Assembly (NCBI GenBank): GCA_905147135.1
Contig: LR990052.1
Coordinates: 12,710,200-12,774,199, forward strand
DNA length: 64,000 nt
Origin: Blastobasis lacticolella
Lineage: Eukaryota > Arthropoda > Insecta > Lepidoptera > Blastobasidae
Direction: 5' to 3'
The position numbers and the translations under genes are program-made. Positions 44,914 through 56,094 of the stretch are shown piece after piece (position 1 is the stretch's first letter; each line of letters begins with the position of its first letter). The notes under the pieces were generated by a model that had not been told where the DNA came from, did not search any database, and was given only the letters and a program-made list of their open reading frames with translations.

Positions 44914-46343
44914 GTAAGTACTTTATACTTCCGCCTATTGTCTAATAGCAAATGAAAATCATAGTGTTAAGCAATTGAGGAGTTTACTATGTGCATTTGA
45001 TAAGCATTGTGCTTTTAATTGTATTATTGTGTTATCTTATCGCTGGAACCCGATCTCTACTATAATGAACTATCAACACAGCATCCATGCATTAACAGTC
45101 AAAATAATTTAAAGTAAACACTATCGTTGCGTCATCTATCGGCTCTTTATTCGGGCTGGAATCCCCGCAAAAGTAGAGACGCCTCTCTACATTCTCTACA
45201 ATAGTGCGCACAGCGCCATCTAGCGAGCACCCTGATACACTTCTTGGATGTCGTCACTGCAACTGGCAGAGTACAGTGCAGTGTATTATGGGGGGATTAC
45301 GGGATTGTAGGGTGTTTTGTCGCCCCGATTCACATGTTTATGTTACGTGTGTGTGTAACACACATTGTTATCTGTGCATGTGACAGTGATGTATGTTTTG
45401 TCGGTTTGATTATGGTTTTGGAGAATTGCGTTGTTAGGAAAGAATACGGATTCTGTGGCTACTGTGTGCGTGTGATTTTTAAAGATTTTTTAAAGTTCAT
45501 TTAACTGTATTACTTAATATGGTGATTTGGAAAAATTTAAAACTCCACTTAATTTTCATTTACTCACCAAAAACTTTGTTGTTTACATTATAACGGCGAA
45601 ACGAGAGTACTTACAAATTATTTGAACAAACCACTGACTAGGGAGTTGATCTAAACATGTCCGGCCCCAACGTCCACCAGACAGTCTACACCGCGCATTC
45701 GTCTTGACACTTCAAAGTCTGCTTTCGCGAAGTGGCTCATTTATAAATCCCAACCTCAGCACCTTGCACTGTCGATGCTGCGTTCTATTTCCGACTAGGT
45801 GCATTGACCGGCCCGAATCGTCGCCCAATAGAGCCGATAATTATGTTGTCAACTGGCTAAAGCAAACTGGCCATACAAAGGGGATCAGTCGCTTTTTGTA
45901 CACGACAAAGGCCAATACGAGCACCGTTTGCTGAGCAGTGTCAACACAGTTATGAAGTTTCCATCGGACGGTGCACAAAAACGGTTGGAGCGGTGCGATT
46001 TGCGTTCTGAGTTGCCGGCTAATTTGGTCTTCGGTTGGCTAATTAGGGTTTTACTTTACGTCTTGCGAGGACTTTTACTTTTAACCCTTTGTTTGGCGGG
46101 ATTGTAAAAGTTGCACGGAGTTGAAAGGACGTTGTTGTGAGTATAGTATATTTATAGGTGTCGAAGGTATACGGGAAAGATAATATAAAATCTTGTTGGG
46201 TCTTGGGTTTCTTAACTGAAGGAAGACGAAGAAAGGACTGAAACTTAACGTAAAGTATACTTTACAGAACCATTTGACCATCAAGGTCAGGGAATTGAGG
46301 AATACACATATTTATTAATATTTGCTATTGTTAATTATTATCA
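44914..46343. other. Non-coding stretch, nothing recognised
   Basis: Presumed intron of the 44800 exon if that is real. Contains the recurrent agcgccatctag motif at 45212 and chance frames of 76-86 codons. Confidence 0.35.
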
Positions 46344-46646
46344 TTTTTAACCTCCGACGAAACAAGAAGGGTGTTATAAGTTTGACGGGTGTATATGTGG
46401 CTCTATGTATCTGAGACACTGTGGGAGTGTGAGTCTGTTTGTGGCGTCATAGCTCCCGAACGTTTTTTTTATACCTCTATGGTGGCAAACAAGCTTGCCT
46501 GATGGTGAGCAATCACCGCAGCCTATGGACATTAGCAATACCAGGGGCATCACCCACGCGTTCCCGACCCCGACGACCGACGGATGAACCTATTTGAATG
46601 TGGTTTTCTCAATTTGAAAGCTAGTTCAATCGATATGGTTCTTAGC
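46344..46646 (+). mobile_element. 'CCGACGAAAAAAG' MITE split by another insertion
   Basis: Left part tttttaacctccgacgaaac through gtcatagctcccgaacg. After the 46463-46580 insertion it resumes with cggatgaacctatttgaatg, gttttctcaatttgaaagc and gatatggttcttagc, in register with the intact copy at 23478 (minus). Its 3' part is lost at the next insertion. Confidence 0.7.
46463..46580 (-). mobile_element. Retroelement 3' end inserted in a MITE
   Basis: On the + strand it begins tttttttatacctctatggt and has gatggtgagcaatcaccgca, gcctatggacattagcaata. This is the GGCGGTGACCACTT-family terminus, and it breaks the MITE at cccgaacg/cgacg (possible short duplication). Confidence 0.65.
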
Positions 46647-46926
46647 TTTTTTTTATTCTACTCAGTAATAAACGAGCAGACATCACACCTGACGGTAAGC
46701 GGTAACTGTCGCCCATAACATCTACGATTAATACGTTTGGGTTGCAGGCAACAAAAATGCAGAACTTCAATTGCGTTGTCACTGTGAGAACTAAGATGAA
46801 ATGCCTACCTTATTCGGAAACTGGAACACGACAATGCAAGCACTGTTGCTTGGCGGCAGAAACAGATAAGGCGGTGGTACCCACGCGGACTCCTCAGGCT
46901 TGCTAGAGTCCTACCACCTGATAAAA
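46647..46926 (-). mobile_element. Retroelement 3' fragment, long form
   Basis: tttttttattctactcagta at the tail side, then gacggtaagcggtaactgtc, gttgcaggcaacaaaaatgc, gcaagcactgttgcttggcg. Homologous to 29736-30008 over most of its length. It joins directly to the truncated end of the MITE. Confidence 0.65.
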
Positions 46927-49752
46927 CAAAATGAAAATGAAAATACCCATACTCCAAACAGCACGCATAAATCAAATAAATCAGAGAGCAGACACCTAAT
47001 AATATTATTTATTAAACGAGAAACTGGAGAACAATAATTAAATACGAGTGCATTATTTAATTGTATAGAGTTAAAATGACATTTCATTTATTCATTCCAT
47101 GCATATTTCAATTTGTGGCTTGTACAAAGTAATAAATTACATTATTAATTATTTAGTGATCCACAATTGAATAATTTCGTATCAGAACTTTGACGTACGA
47201 CGTGACTATTGCACCGAATTCACGAGTAATTATACGAATTGCATTAATTATGTATAGCACGGACGTGTGCAGTTTGGCGGTTGAAATAACATCATTTAGA
47301 GCTTTTAATTAAATTGCAGATGAAACTTTGTTGGTATTATTCCTGTCGCATTACTCAGTGTTAAATAAAAATGAGATATTTATAATTTGCTTTAGGCATC
47401 AACAACCATCAGTTATTCGAAAAAACTGCCCGATTTCGCCACTGGTTCGGATTTTAATTTTAGGACCCTTATCGGAAACATCCAAATAAGCAAACCTAGA
47501 ACTAAATTTGTCATCTAACTTCATTTTACAAGCTTTTATTTATTTTGTACATGTGCCCATTTTGCAATGCAATGTTATGATACAATCGACCTAATGATGA
47601 TGAAGACGGAAGGTAGCCTTAGAAACTCCTTAACTACGCGTGTGAAACCCATCGATTTTGAGCTCACTTGATTAATCTTGACAAGTAGGTACTCTGACTT
47701 AATCTCACGAACGCGCGATAAAAGCTTTCTGTAAAAAAATATTTTTTATTATAGAACTAGTCTATCGATTAACTGAATCCATGTTGCAGCAGTAATGTCC
47801 CGAAAGATACATAGGACGGAGAAAGGGACTACTTTCTAGTTCCTAGTTCTAGTTTTGTCTATTCTAGGCATATTCGATAGACCCGAGCTCGAAAATTGGG
47901 AAGGGTAAGTCTTATTAATTTATTAGGTTTCATTACAGGGTTTCGATTTATTTATAACTTTTTATCTACATCTAAATTTAGTAGAATTCAATATCGTTCG
48001 GTTGTTACGTTAAAAAGTGTATTTTGTGGTTTACGTGGCAATTGTAGTGCAATGGTGACACAAAATCAATACAAAACTGCCACATTTGTAGTTACGACGT
48101 CCTTGCCCTGGCTACTGGGCGTAGTAAATTTTTATTTTAGACACAGTACGCGTGACCAGCTGTAGGGAGCCCGCTTTAATACAGCGAGGTATCAATTAAA
48201 ACTGTCCGCGGTGATTTATTTTATTGGTTCGGCAATTGATTACATTACGCCAAATTGGCCGCAATGAATGGGCCTACGACGCCGCGGTTCTAAAGTGGTT
48301 TGCCTGCACTGACTTTTATTTTATTCCACTGCATTTTTGGGGTTATAACCTCGTTGTGCGGCTTCGAAGTATTGTAATTGTTCATCATCGTTATGATTGA
48401 TAGTATTTTTGAGAGTAGGCTATCTTTTGCATATTTTTAGGCATAATTTTGTTTTAAAATGTCTGTCTGTACGGTTATAAATAATCGAAGTACTAAACCA
48501 CGAATGCTTGTTTATTTGTCCGTCAATCGTGCCCCGGGAAACGTCTTTCTATAAATAGTGTTTTGAAATGGCGTATTTGACCCCCAAGAACAGAGCGGAT
48601 TTGAATATTTAACAAATTGTGAGGTACATTGAGTCAACATACACGACCCCATAACTCACTAAAAATTACCACAAGTCGATAGAAAAATTCTGTTATGTTA
48701 ATGTAATTCTGTTCTCGATTCCATGAATCTGAAATACACCGAATCTGTCTCTCTAAGAAACTGCTTACCTCCACCGAAATGCCGTAATTTCAAAGCAAAT
48801 ATTATGGGAGGTAGCTATCCAACAATGCCATAATCCATAGAAATGCACTCTGTCAAAGCTATCCCATTATTTACCAATTTTGCAGGGGAAACTATCAATC
48901 ACTTCATTAATTACGTTATTTATCCTCCGTGGGCGAAATGCTCGTCATCGACTCATGTTCAGCAGTGGGCCCTTTACTCCATTATTTCATAATACTTTTA
49001 CGCCAGTCATAGCGCCTATAGTGATCTATTAACAATTAGTTTGGCTTTCTTCTGTTCATGGTTAAACACTGTACATCGTTGGACACTATAAGTTTAATAG
49101 GGGCTTAAGTACGAAGATAGCGTTTTTTTCATCTATTGGTATAAGTTTTATCATTTTTTTTTTATTTTTATATAACGTATGAAAACTAGTCATTGATTCA
49201 AAAATCATCTTAACGCTACAAAGCCATTTTAAATAAATAAAAGGTGAATTATGAAGTTTATTGACGTGTTTGAAAATTACTGCTCTTATTCGTCGTCAAC
49301 AATTAAAAATATTACCATTTCAATAAGTTAGATTGACGTTGTCTTTAAAGTTTCGTTATAATCGAATTAGCTATTTAAAAAAAGTATGAGATATTTCTCA
49401 CTTTTGGTCATTTTCTCCCTACAAAACGGCAATTTCGTATTTAATTTATGTAATAGGTCAACCGTACGTAAACATATATAAACGTAGAAAACAAAGAAAA
49501 TAGAAGTTAAAGATTAGCTCTATGACTAAAGCTAGCAATTGAATGGAAAAAAATTAAATACTGCTGTCAAGCGGTACAAACGAAAGTGTATAGCATAAAG
49601 GTTTTATATATTTTATAGAACTTGCCTATGTTGCCTAAGTACCTTGCCTATGTTGGTAGTAACCATGACACTCCTCATTCCATAATAAAGCTCCACAGCT
49701 CGTTTACACTACGCCTTTCGTAGAAGAAATAGGTACCATTAATTATAATAGA
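46927..49752. other. Non-coding AT-rich stretch, nothing recognised
   Basis: No coding, RNA or repeat signal. 'gggaaggGTAAGTC' at 47898-47910 is a donor-like site without supporting exon features. Confidence 0.35.
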
Positions 49753-49768
49753 TTATAGTTTGATTGAT

Positions 49769-50131
49769 TCATTGGGAGCGTAGGTGGCCGAGCGGTTAGA
49801 GTATACGACTCGTAAGCCAGAGGTCCCGGGTTCGTATCCCGCTCCGGCCATGTACCAATGACTGTTTTCTGAGTTATGTACATGAGTTGAATACTAACCG
49901 ATGCTTTTACGGTGGGGGAAAACATCTTGATGAAACCTGCACATTCAGGCGACTGGATGTATAACCATGATCAAATCTGGTCAGGTTCCCCTGATAGCAG
50001 GGTCATGGAGGTCAGATGGCAGTCGCTCCACTGTAATTACCTGACCTGCCAAATCCTGGATCATGGTCAAGGCGGACCCCGGGCCCTCGTGCGCGAGAGG
50101 ACAACCGATACATTAACGCCAAGATTTTTTT
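49769..50131 (+). mobile_element. SINE family A, full length with 16-bp target duplication
   Basis: The best copy in the window. The head gtggccgagcggttagagta...gggttcgtatcccgctcc contains both pol III boxes. The body (gatgcttttacggtggggga, ggcgactggatgtataacca, ggtcaggttcccctgatagc, cagatggcagtcgctccact) and 3' end cattaacgccaagat with a T run are complete. The repeat ttatagtttgattgat flanks it at 49753-49768 and 50132-50147, which proves retroposition and suggests recent insertion. Confidence 0.95.
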
Positions 50132-50231
50132 TTATAGTTTGATTGATGTATTGGTTGAATATACTTCCTTTCTAATTCACAACACAGTTTATACACTTTA
50201 TATTTATTCTTAATTTCAAAAGCTTATTTTA

Positions 50232-50275
50232 GAGTGCAACCGGAATTGAACGCCAATATGATGATTATGATTGGG
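50232..50275 (+). mobile_element. SINE family A tail fragment
   Basis: gagtgcaaccggaattgaac and gccaatatgatgattatgat match the last 40 bases of the family. Confidence 0.45.
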
Positions 50276-50279
50276 AGAT

Positions 50280-51042
50280 AGATAGAAATAGTGTGTGTGT
50301 AGCATAGTCTGGTGAAGACGATGAGTTGAGTAGGCTTTCTCATGACGGTCACCTGTCACTTGGAATTTAATTAACTTAATAAATGTATTACGCTATGAAA
50401 GATTGTTTAGCAATAAAAGTTGTAAACAAACTGATTGTTAGGATTAGAATATGTATTCTATTAAAAATGTATGGTCTTGATAAATACTTGCACCACCCTA
50501 TAAAGAAAAGCCTTCCCCTCACATAAGACTATGAAATATTTAATACTTATCAAGTATTTCTTGCGTCAAGTTATCAACCGCAAGTTAAAAGAAATGATTT
50601 TCAGCATGTACAATATAAAGTGTATACAGTACAGTAGCTCTAAAACCAAAAAGATATCGGCCCCTTGTTCCACTTAGCCCCTCTTCGTACCGCAACTGAC
50701 AAGTATCATTAGCAGGCCGGCTGTCCAGTCAATTTCCAAATGAATGATGTCCAAAGTCACCATTCCTCAGCGGCAATCCCAAGTATGCGACAAATAATTT
50801 GTCTAGTCCGACGAGCTCGCAATGAGGCTGCCCGAACATTCTAGGCGAAGTCGTTAACCAATTCCTAGACGTTTTGTCCTTTACGATTCAGCTGTTTAGA
50901 CTGGCGCGTGTACAGGAGAACCAACTGAATCGTGACCCACTGCGGAATCTTTTCTCAGTAAGCGTTATAAGCATTTATTAGAAGTCAATCGACGCCGTCG
51001 CCTGTCATTTGTTTTTGTATGAGCCGCCATAAAGTTGAATTT
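50280..51042. other. Non-coding stretch, nothing firm
   Basis: A partial inverted pair (gataaatacttgc at 50479, acttatcaagtattt at 50546) is the only structure seen. Confidence 0.35.
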
Positions 51043-51229
51043 CGTCGAAGGACTTCCAATTTTGATTTTCCGCTTGAAAAATTGCAATATTTTGATTCAT
51101 GATGTTCATTTTCCCTATTTTTGACCCGTTTGCTTTCGGTGCTGCTAAAGTTATTTGAAAAATATTGAATTTTTCAAGACGAAAATATACATTGAAGACC
51201 GTTCGAATCCAGGCGGTCCAAAAATAAAG
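51043..51229 (-). mobile_element. MITE family 'TTTTTGAAACGCTCGCCTC' copy
   Basis: Minus-strand order: tttttggaccgcctggattc, gaacggtcttcaat, then aatagggaaaatgaacatca, tgaatcaaaatattgc and the other terminus. Aligned end to end with 43637-43846. Confidence 0.65.
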
Positions 51230-53313
51230 CCATTTACTTAAAAAAGCGGCTTATGACCTATGCTAATGCTTTTTACATTTTTTTGTGACTTACAGCAAAT
51301 CTAAACAATCTAGATAATTAATGGTACCTATTTATTAGATCTACCCACATTAAGGTTTAGGATAAAAGCGTAAATCTCTCAAAGCATATCGTAGTAAATT
51401 TAAAAAATATCAAAGAAAATGCAATTAATCCTGTTAATGGGTTATAAGAATACGAGATAAGGGTTGCAAGATAGACATATTAAATTTCACGTGTCTAAAT
51501 AATACTAATAACGAATAATAATAAATACGAATAATAGCTCAGAATCGGTATTCAAAAAATTCCAAAAAATTGAAGCAGTATTGGGATTCATTATAGTTTC
51601 ATTTTCTTTTTGTTTAACCCCATAGTTCGGGGAATGACTTTGGTGTGATGGGGTATTATCGTTGATGGTTCCATTTATTATGATCTCTTGCCTACCGTCT
51701 TGTGTCTTCCCCATTCGTACATCTTCTCATATAATGCTGGTATGGCCTTAGCTTGGCCTTTTGAATTTTTTCATTATTATTAAAAAGCGTTACATTTTTC
51801 AAATTTTCATTCGAGTATTGTTTAAGAAAGTTGCAACAGTAACAAGCGTTACCTAAATATTGTAACCCGAAACAGTAATTCCAACAGATCTCGCGCATTG
51901 TAGCAAAGGGCGCGCTCAAAGCTGCCCGGGGTAATTTTTCATCGTGCGCTATAAATTCCGTATTAATGTAAGGCATTATAAAGAGGTCAGTTGCCATGGC
52001 AACGTAGGCGATTCTTGGTTAGTTAAATGTTTTCAGGAAATTCTCACGCAGAGTGAAGAGGGTCGGTGGCCGGCCGCGGCCGACTCGAGAATTCGGGCGA
52101 TTGTGATGATATATGAGGGCGCATTATTTTCTTATCTTTTCTCTCTCTAACTCCACCGCCCATACTTCATTCTCGCTCGCATTATAAACGTTTTACTTTT
52201 CATATCGCGTAATAGACGCCCCGGGCTTGAATGGTGTTAGTATTACGTGAATTCCTCGTAATATGTCATAGTCGCTGAATCTGTTAGCGCGGGGCCGTCT
52301 TGATGATTTCATTTCGCAAGGCGAGCGATGTGGGTAAATTAATTTTTGTTTGCGCCCCCACTCAGAGGAAATTGTTTCCCAAAAATGATAGCTAATTGTG
52401 CGGCGCTGTAGGAAAAACGACTGCGGGTAGGTACATAAACAATACAAACATTTATTGAACTGAGATTTGATCGCCAAAATATGTCAAGTACCTCGAACAT
52501 ACTTTAATATTCGGGACGGGAAACAGTAATTTTATAAGAATCCATAGTCGTAAGCAAAGGATAAAATCTAGGGCACGAAAAGGGTTGAAAGCTACCCTCA
52601 TATTTTCGAACCGATTTTGCTATAAAAATGAAAACCGATTTCTCCTTGAGGAACATTGATTGTAGACTCTTCGCTTTGGGATAATCAATTGAATTTGAAA
52701 TTGGTTAGATGATTGATTCAACAGGACGTCGTAATAGGTACAGCTGAGCTATTAGCATGAGTTGCTATTCAGGGATTCTTAAGCGGTGACAGAGGAATAA
52801 ACAACTTGACCTTGGTCACACCTTGGCTTGTTTCCTGGGTAAATCGTATGCGGGGACCGAACCGCCTACATTGCCGCCGTATTGAGATGAGCCAGCCAGA
52901 TCCAACGGTAAAATGAACAAGTATTTACATATGAAGCCGTTGTGGACAAGATAGTGTGCCCGTCTTTTATGTGGGTGATGCTGATACAAATTTGTGCCTC
53001 AACAATTAGTACAAGATACAAGATGATCGAGGAAACGAAAAAAGGAAAATAAAATAAAATATAAAAAAGGCACGATTCTCTTGATTTAAAATTTATATAT
53101 ATCGTTTTTATTTACCGTATGGTTGTTTTACAAATTCTACTATGATACCTATACTATTTAATGTCTATATTTGTTGAATCTTATTGTAGTTATTAATTAA
53201 CAACACTATCATGTTAATGAATAAGAAACGAGAGAAATCTGTCAGGGACGTAGCACGTGGAACGATGTGGTCTCTGCCCGGAAAAAGGCGTGACCGTATG
53301 CAAAGGGGGACCG
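51230..53313. other. Non-coding stretch, nothing recognised
   Basis: An acceptor-like gttttcag at 52037 opens a 39-codon frame in a GC-rich patch (52040-52120), but there is no donor and no domain. An E-box CACGTG at 53254 sits near the start of the inverted-repeat composite. Nothing else. Confidence 0.35.
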
Positions 53314-53416
53314 TTTAAATTGAAATAAAAACAAAGAAAAAGTATTTAGTATCAGTGAAACTAGCTATACTGGAAAGATAATTTTATGGCATTTATGTTT
53401 AAATATAAGTTCAAGA

Positions 53417-54112
53417 ATGATATCTAAAGTCAACAAAATGGTACTTCCTGATATTGTTTTCGATGGTGTTCGCATCCCGAGGACTAATACGGTGAAGAAC
53501 TTGGGCATATTCGTGGACGAGACTCTCTTGTGGACTGCCCAGATCGCTAGCCTGAGCCGAAAGCTTTTTGCTGCATACTCTTCCTTGAGAAGATTGCGTA
53601 ATTTCCTGCCGATAGACACCAGGGTGGCGTTGGCGCAGTCTTTGCTACTGTCAGTTCTGGACTATGCGGATGCCTGCTTTCTGGACATTACTGAAGCCCA
53701 GTTAAGCAAACTTGAGCGGCTGCAGAATGTCTGCATCAGATTTATATTTGGGCTCCGTAAGTATGACCATGTCTCGGAGTATCGAGCCAGGTTGGGTTGG
53801 CTCCCAATCCGACTTCGCCGGAATGCTCGTCTCGTCTCTCTTCTGTACTGTGTGCTGTTTGGGAAATCATCACCGGAGTATCTCAGCGATCTCTTTACGT
53901 TCACGTCCGACACGCAGAGCCGCTCTTTGCGCTCTTGTCGTGATAGGATGCTGGAGATGCCTGCCCATGCAACGGACTTCTACCATAAATCGTTTGCGGT
54001 GCAGGCGGCTGGACTCTGGAACGCGTTGCCCCGCGACATTAGATGTGCGGAATCACTGCACAGATTTAAAAATAAAGTAAAGCAGCATTATCTAATGTCT
54101 GTAGTGGGGTAA
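53417..54112 (+). CDS. Non-LTR retrotransposon reverse transcriptase, C-terminal fragment
   Basis: 231 codons, the only frame here far longer than chance. It is the region after the catalytic palm of a LINE reverse transcriptase. Near residues 27-38 is KNLGIFVDETLLW (the LGI-D-LLW motif). Around 55-95 comes SLRRLRNFLPIDTR followed by LSVLDYADACF. Around 99-125 is LERLQNVCIRFIFGLRKYDH, and then WLPIRLRRN. Near the end are FAVQAAGLWNALPRDIR and a basic tail. The catalytic YADD-type motif, endonuclease and ORF1 are missing, so it is a 5'-truncated dead copy, but the frame is intact, suggesting modest age. It fits CR1/L2/Jockey-type elements (family knowledge; clade not settled). The ATG at 53417 is only the first in frame, not a true protein start. 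Confidence 0.9.
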   Translation: MISKVNKMVLPDIVFDGVRIPRTNTVKNLGIFVDETLLWTAQIASLSRKLFAAYSSLRRLRNFLPIDTRVALAQSLLLSVLDYADACFLDITEAQLSKLERLQNVCIRFIFGLRKYDHVSEYRARLGWLPIRLRRNARLVSLLYCVLFGKSSPEYLSDLFTFTSDTQSRSLRSCRDRMLEMPAHATDFYHKSFAVQAAGLWNALPRDIRCAESLHRFKNKVKQHYLMSVVG

Positions 54113-54418
54113 TTGTGTGTGCTGTGGTTCTGGGTTTTTGTCTGGTATTTATTATTTATTTATGGATCTGTGGGTATTTTGTTGTGAAAATGTATGTATT
54201 TTCTTTTTTTGTATATTTTTTGTCATAAGTGATGCTTTTGTGTGCACTACCTGTCTGTTGTTTTAATCCTGTGCTTCTCTCCATACTAAGGTTGTCTGGA
54301 AGAGATCACATTAGTGATAAGACCGCCCTTTGTACTATCTACCATATTTTTTGTATCTGTACTTGTGTTCTATGGTGTGCAATAAAGAGTTTTGTATTGT
54401 ATTGTATTGTATTGTATA
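54113..54418 (+). mobile_element. 3' UTR and tail of the retrotransposon
   Basis: Contains gtgataagaccgccctttgt, gtgtgcaataaagag (AATAAA) and a tail of TTGTA repeats to 54418. Shared with 21398-21505. The short tandem-repeat tail rather than plain poly-A is typical of CR1/L2-like LINEs. Confidence 0.75.
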
Positions 54419-54587
54419 ATTTCGGAAATCTGGCTGCTGTGACTGGCGCGCAGATGGCCCAATCTGGATATCCTATTTTCATACACCTTTCGCAACAATT
54501 GCGGCCATATTTCGTTAATTACTCACGGAATGTTGTGTTCGATCGCCTTTGGTTTATCGTTGTATAAAAGTGACTTGACATATCAAA

Positions 54588-54663
54588 GAAAATAAATAAA
54601 TATTCGTGGACAAATTCACACAACGCCATCTAGCCCCAAACTAAGCAAAGCTTGTACTATGGG
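54588..54663 (-). mobile_element. SINE family B 3' fragment
   Basis: On the + strand: aaataaatattcgtggacaa, attcacacaacgccatctag, ccccaaactaagcaaagctt. Nearly identical to 23213-23272. Lies inside the inverted-repeat composite. Confidence 0.7.
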
Positions 54664-55282
54664 ATATATCGAGATCAGACAATCTCGGTGGCCACCGTGA
54701 AATTATTCGTTGATGTTAATTTCTTTCTTCATACAAAATTATGTTCGGCGATGAATATTGAATTAACACACGACGGCCACATGACTGAAATCATATCCAA
54801 ATATAAATACCATAAAATTTACTTTCCAATAAAGCTACATTCACTCATGTGAATACTTTTTCTTTGTTTTATTTCAATTTAAAGTTCTCCGCCTCTAAAA
54901 AACACTTTTAATAATGTTGAACAGTCTCGAGAGTCGATTGGCACACCGTGCTAGTAAAATAAAATACTACTTGTATATTATAGGTGGTGAAAATTTTCAT
55001 AGAGAAACATTTTATTAGGCGAAGCAAACATGAGTGTGATAAGTACGCATAATAAGTGGGCCTTTAGTGTTAAATCTAGCACTATTTTATGCCGTGGAGC
55101 TCTTTTGGGACATAAAAACTATACCCTAAAGATCTACAGACCGCAGTTTATCCTCATTTTACCCCTTTTATATTGCTATTTGTTATGATATGCCGCGTTT
55201 GTAAAACTCTTCGTAAGTATATTTGTTTTCTTTTGAGATATGATAAAATTTATAAATCAAACACTTTTTGTGTATTAGTGTT

Positions 55283-55343
55283 AGAAAATATATGAGTATA
55301 TGTAACCTTGGTCGGAGGTTATCAGACTTTTTCTGACGGTTAA
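55283..55343 (+). mobile_element. Right end of 'CCGACGAAAAAAG' MITE family
   Basis: gaaaatatatgagtatatgt, aaccttggtcggaggttatc and ttttctgacggttaa match 13045-13112. Confidence 0.6.
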
Positions 55344-55845
55344 TATTATGTTGTTTATTGACATACTTTGTGTAATCATAGTAGGTACAGTGCGTTTTAA
55401 ACAACTTGAATCCACGCAGTAGTCAAAGAGGAGTACTGTGTTTGAGTGCCGAGTGTGATGCGTGAACTTCGAAGCATTAATAGAATGTTGCCGCGAAGTG
55501 TTAAAGTTCCTAAGAATCAAACAACACAAATGGTTTTAAGACATTTGTTCACTATATTTGAAACTGTATTAACCGTAGTAACAAACCCGATGTTATGTGC
55601 AAATGTTGTATGACGTCTATCGCTTTATAATCATCGGTTAAGTTGTTTTCGGCACACTATGACTCGGTACAGGACCACATATACAGGACGAGTCAAACTT
55701 AACGGCGGTTTAATTTCGGCAGAAGTAATCTGCGAGCGCAAAAAGTACCTAAAGGCCAAAGTCATTAATTTAATGATAGAATAGAAATGCATAATTTTAC
55801 ATTTTATATAACTACTTTAAATAAAAATGTAGTTCATAAACTAAA

Positions 55846-56094
55846 ATCCCCGACTGCTATTAAAAAACTGAAAAGTTTAAAACAAGCCGTTCGAAGTAAA
55901 TGGGGGTACCTATATAGTGAAAATATTAGTTTAATTTTAACTTAAAAGCAGACCAATCTAACGATACCTAAACTGTCAAAATCCATCGAGCCGTTTGGAA
56001 GATACGAGGTTATAAAGAAATTTACAAACATACATACACACAAGATACGCGCGAAAAACATGACCCTTCCTTGGCAGTCGGGTAATTAACGCTT
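55846..56094. mobile_element. MITE with CCCGACTGCC termini, about 249 bp
   Basis: Left end tccccgactgctat and right end ttggcagtcgggta are complementary at CCCGACTGC. The right half has catcgagccgtttggaagat and 'acacaagatacgcgcgaaaa', a phrase common in lepidopteran repeats. Confidence 0.6.

Larger units (their letters stand above)
53314..54883. mobile_element. Composite flanked by about 90-bp inverted repeats
   Basis: 53314-53405 and 54787-54883 are inverted copies at roughly 80% identity. Left: tttaaattgaaataaaaaca, aagaaaaagtat, ggaaagataattttatggca. Right, read on minus: tttaaattgaaataaaacaa, agaaaaagtat, ggaaagtaaattttatggta. Between them lie a reverse-transcriptase fragment with its 3' UTR, about 165 bp of unassigned DNA, a SINE B fragment and about 120 bp of unassigned DNA. 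It may be a foldback DNA element that took insertions, or two head-to-head solo copies. No target duplication seen. Confidence 0.6.
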
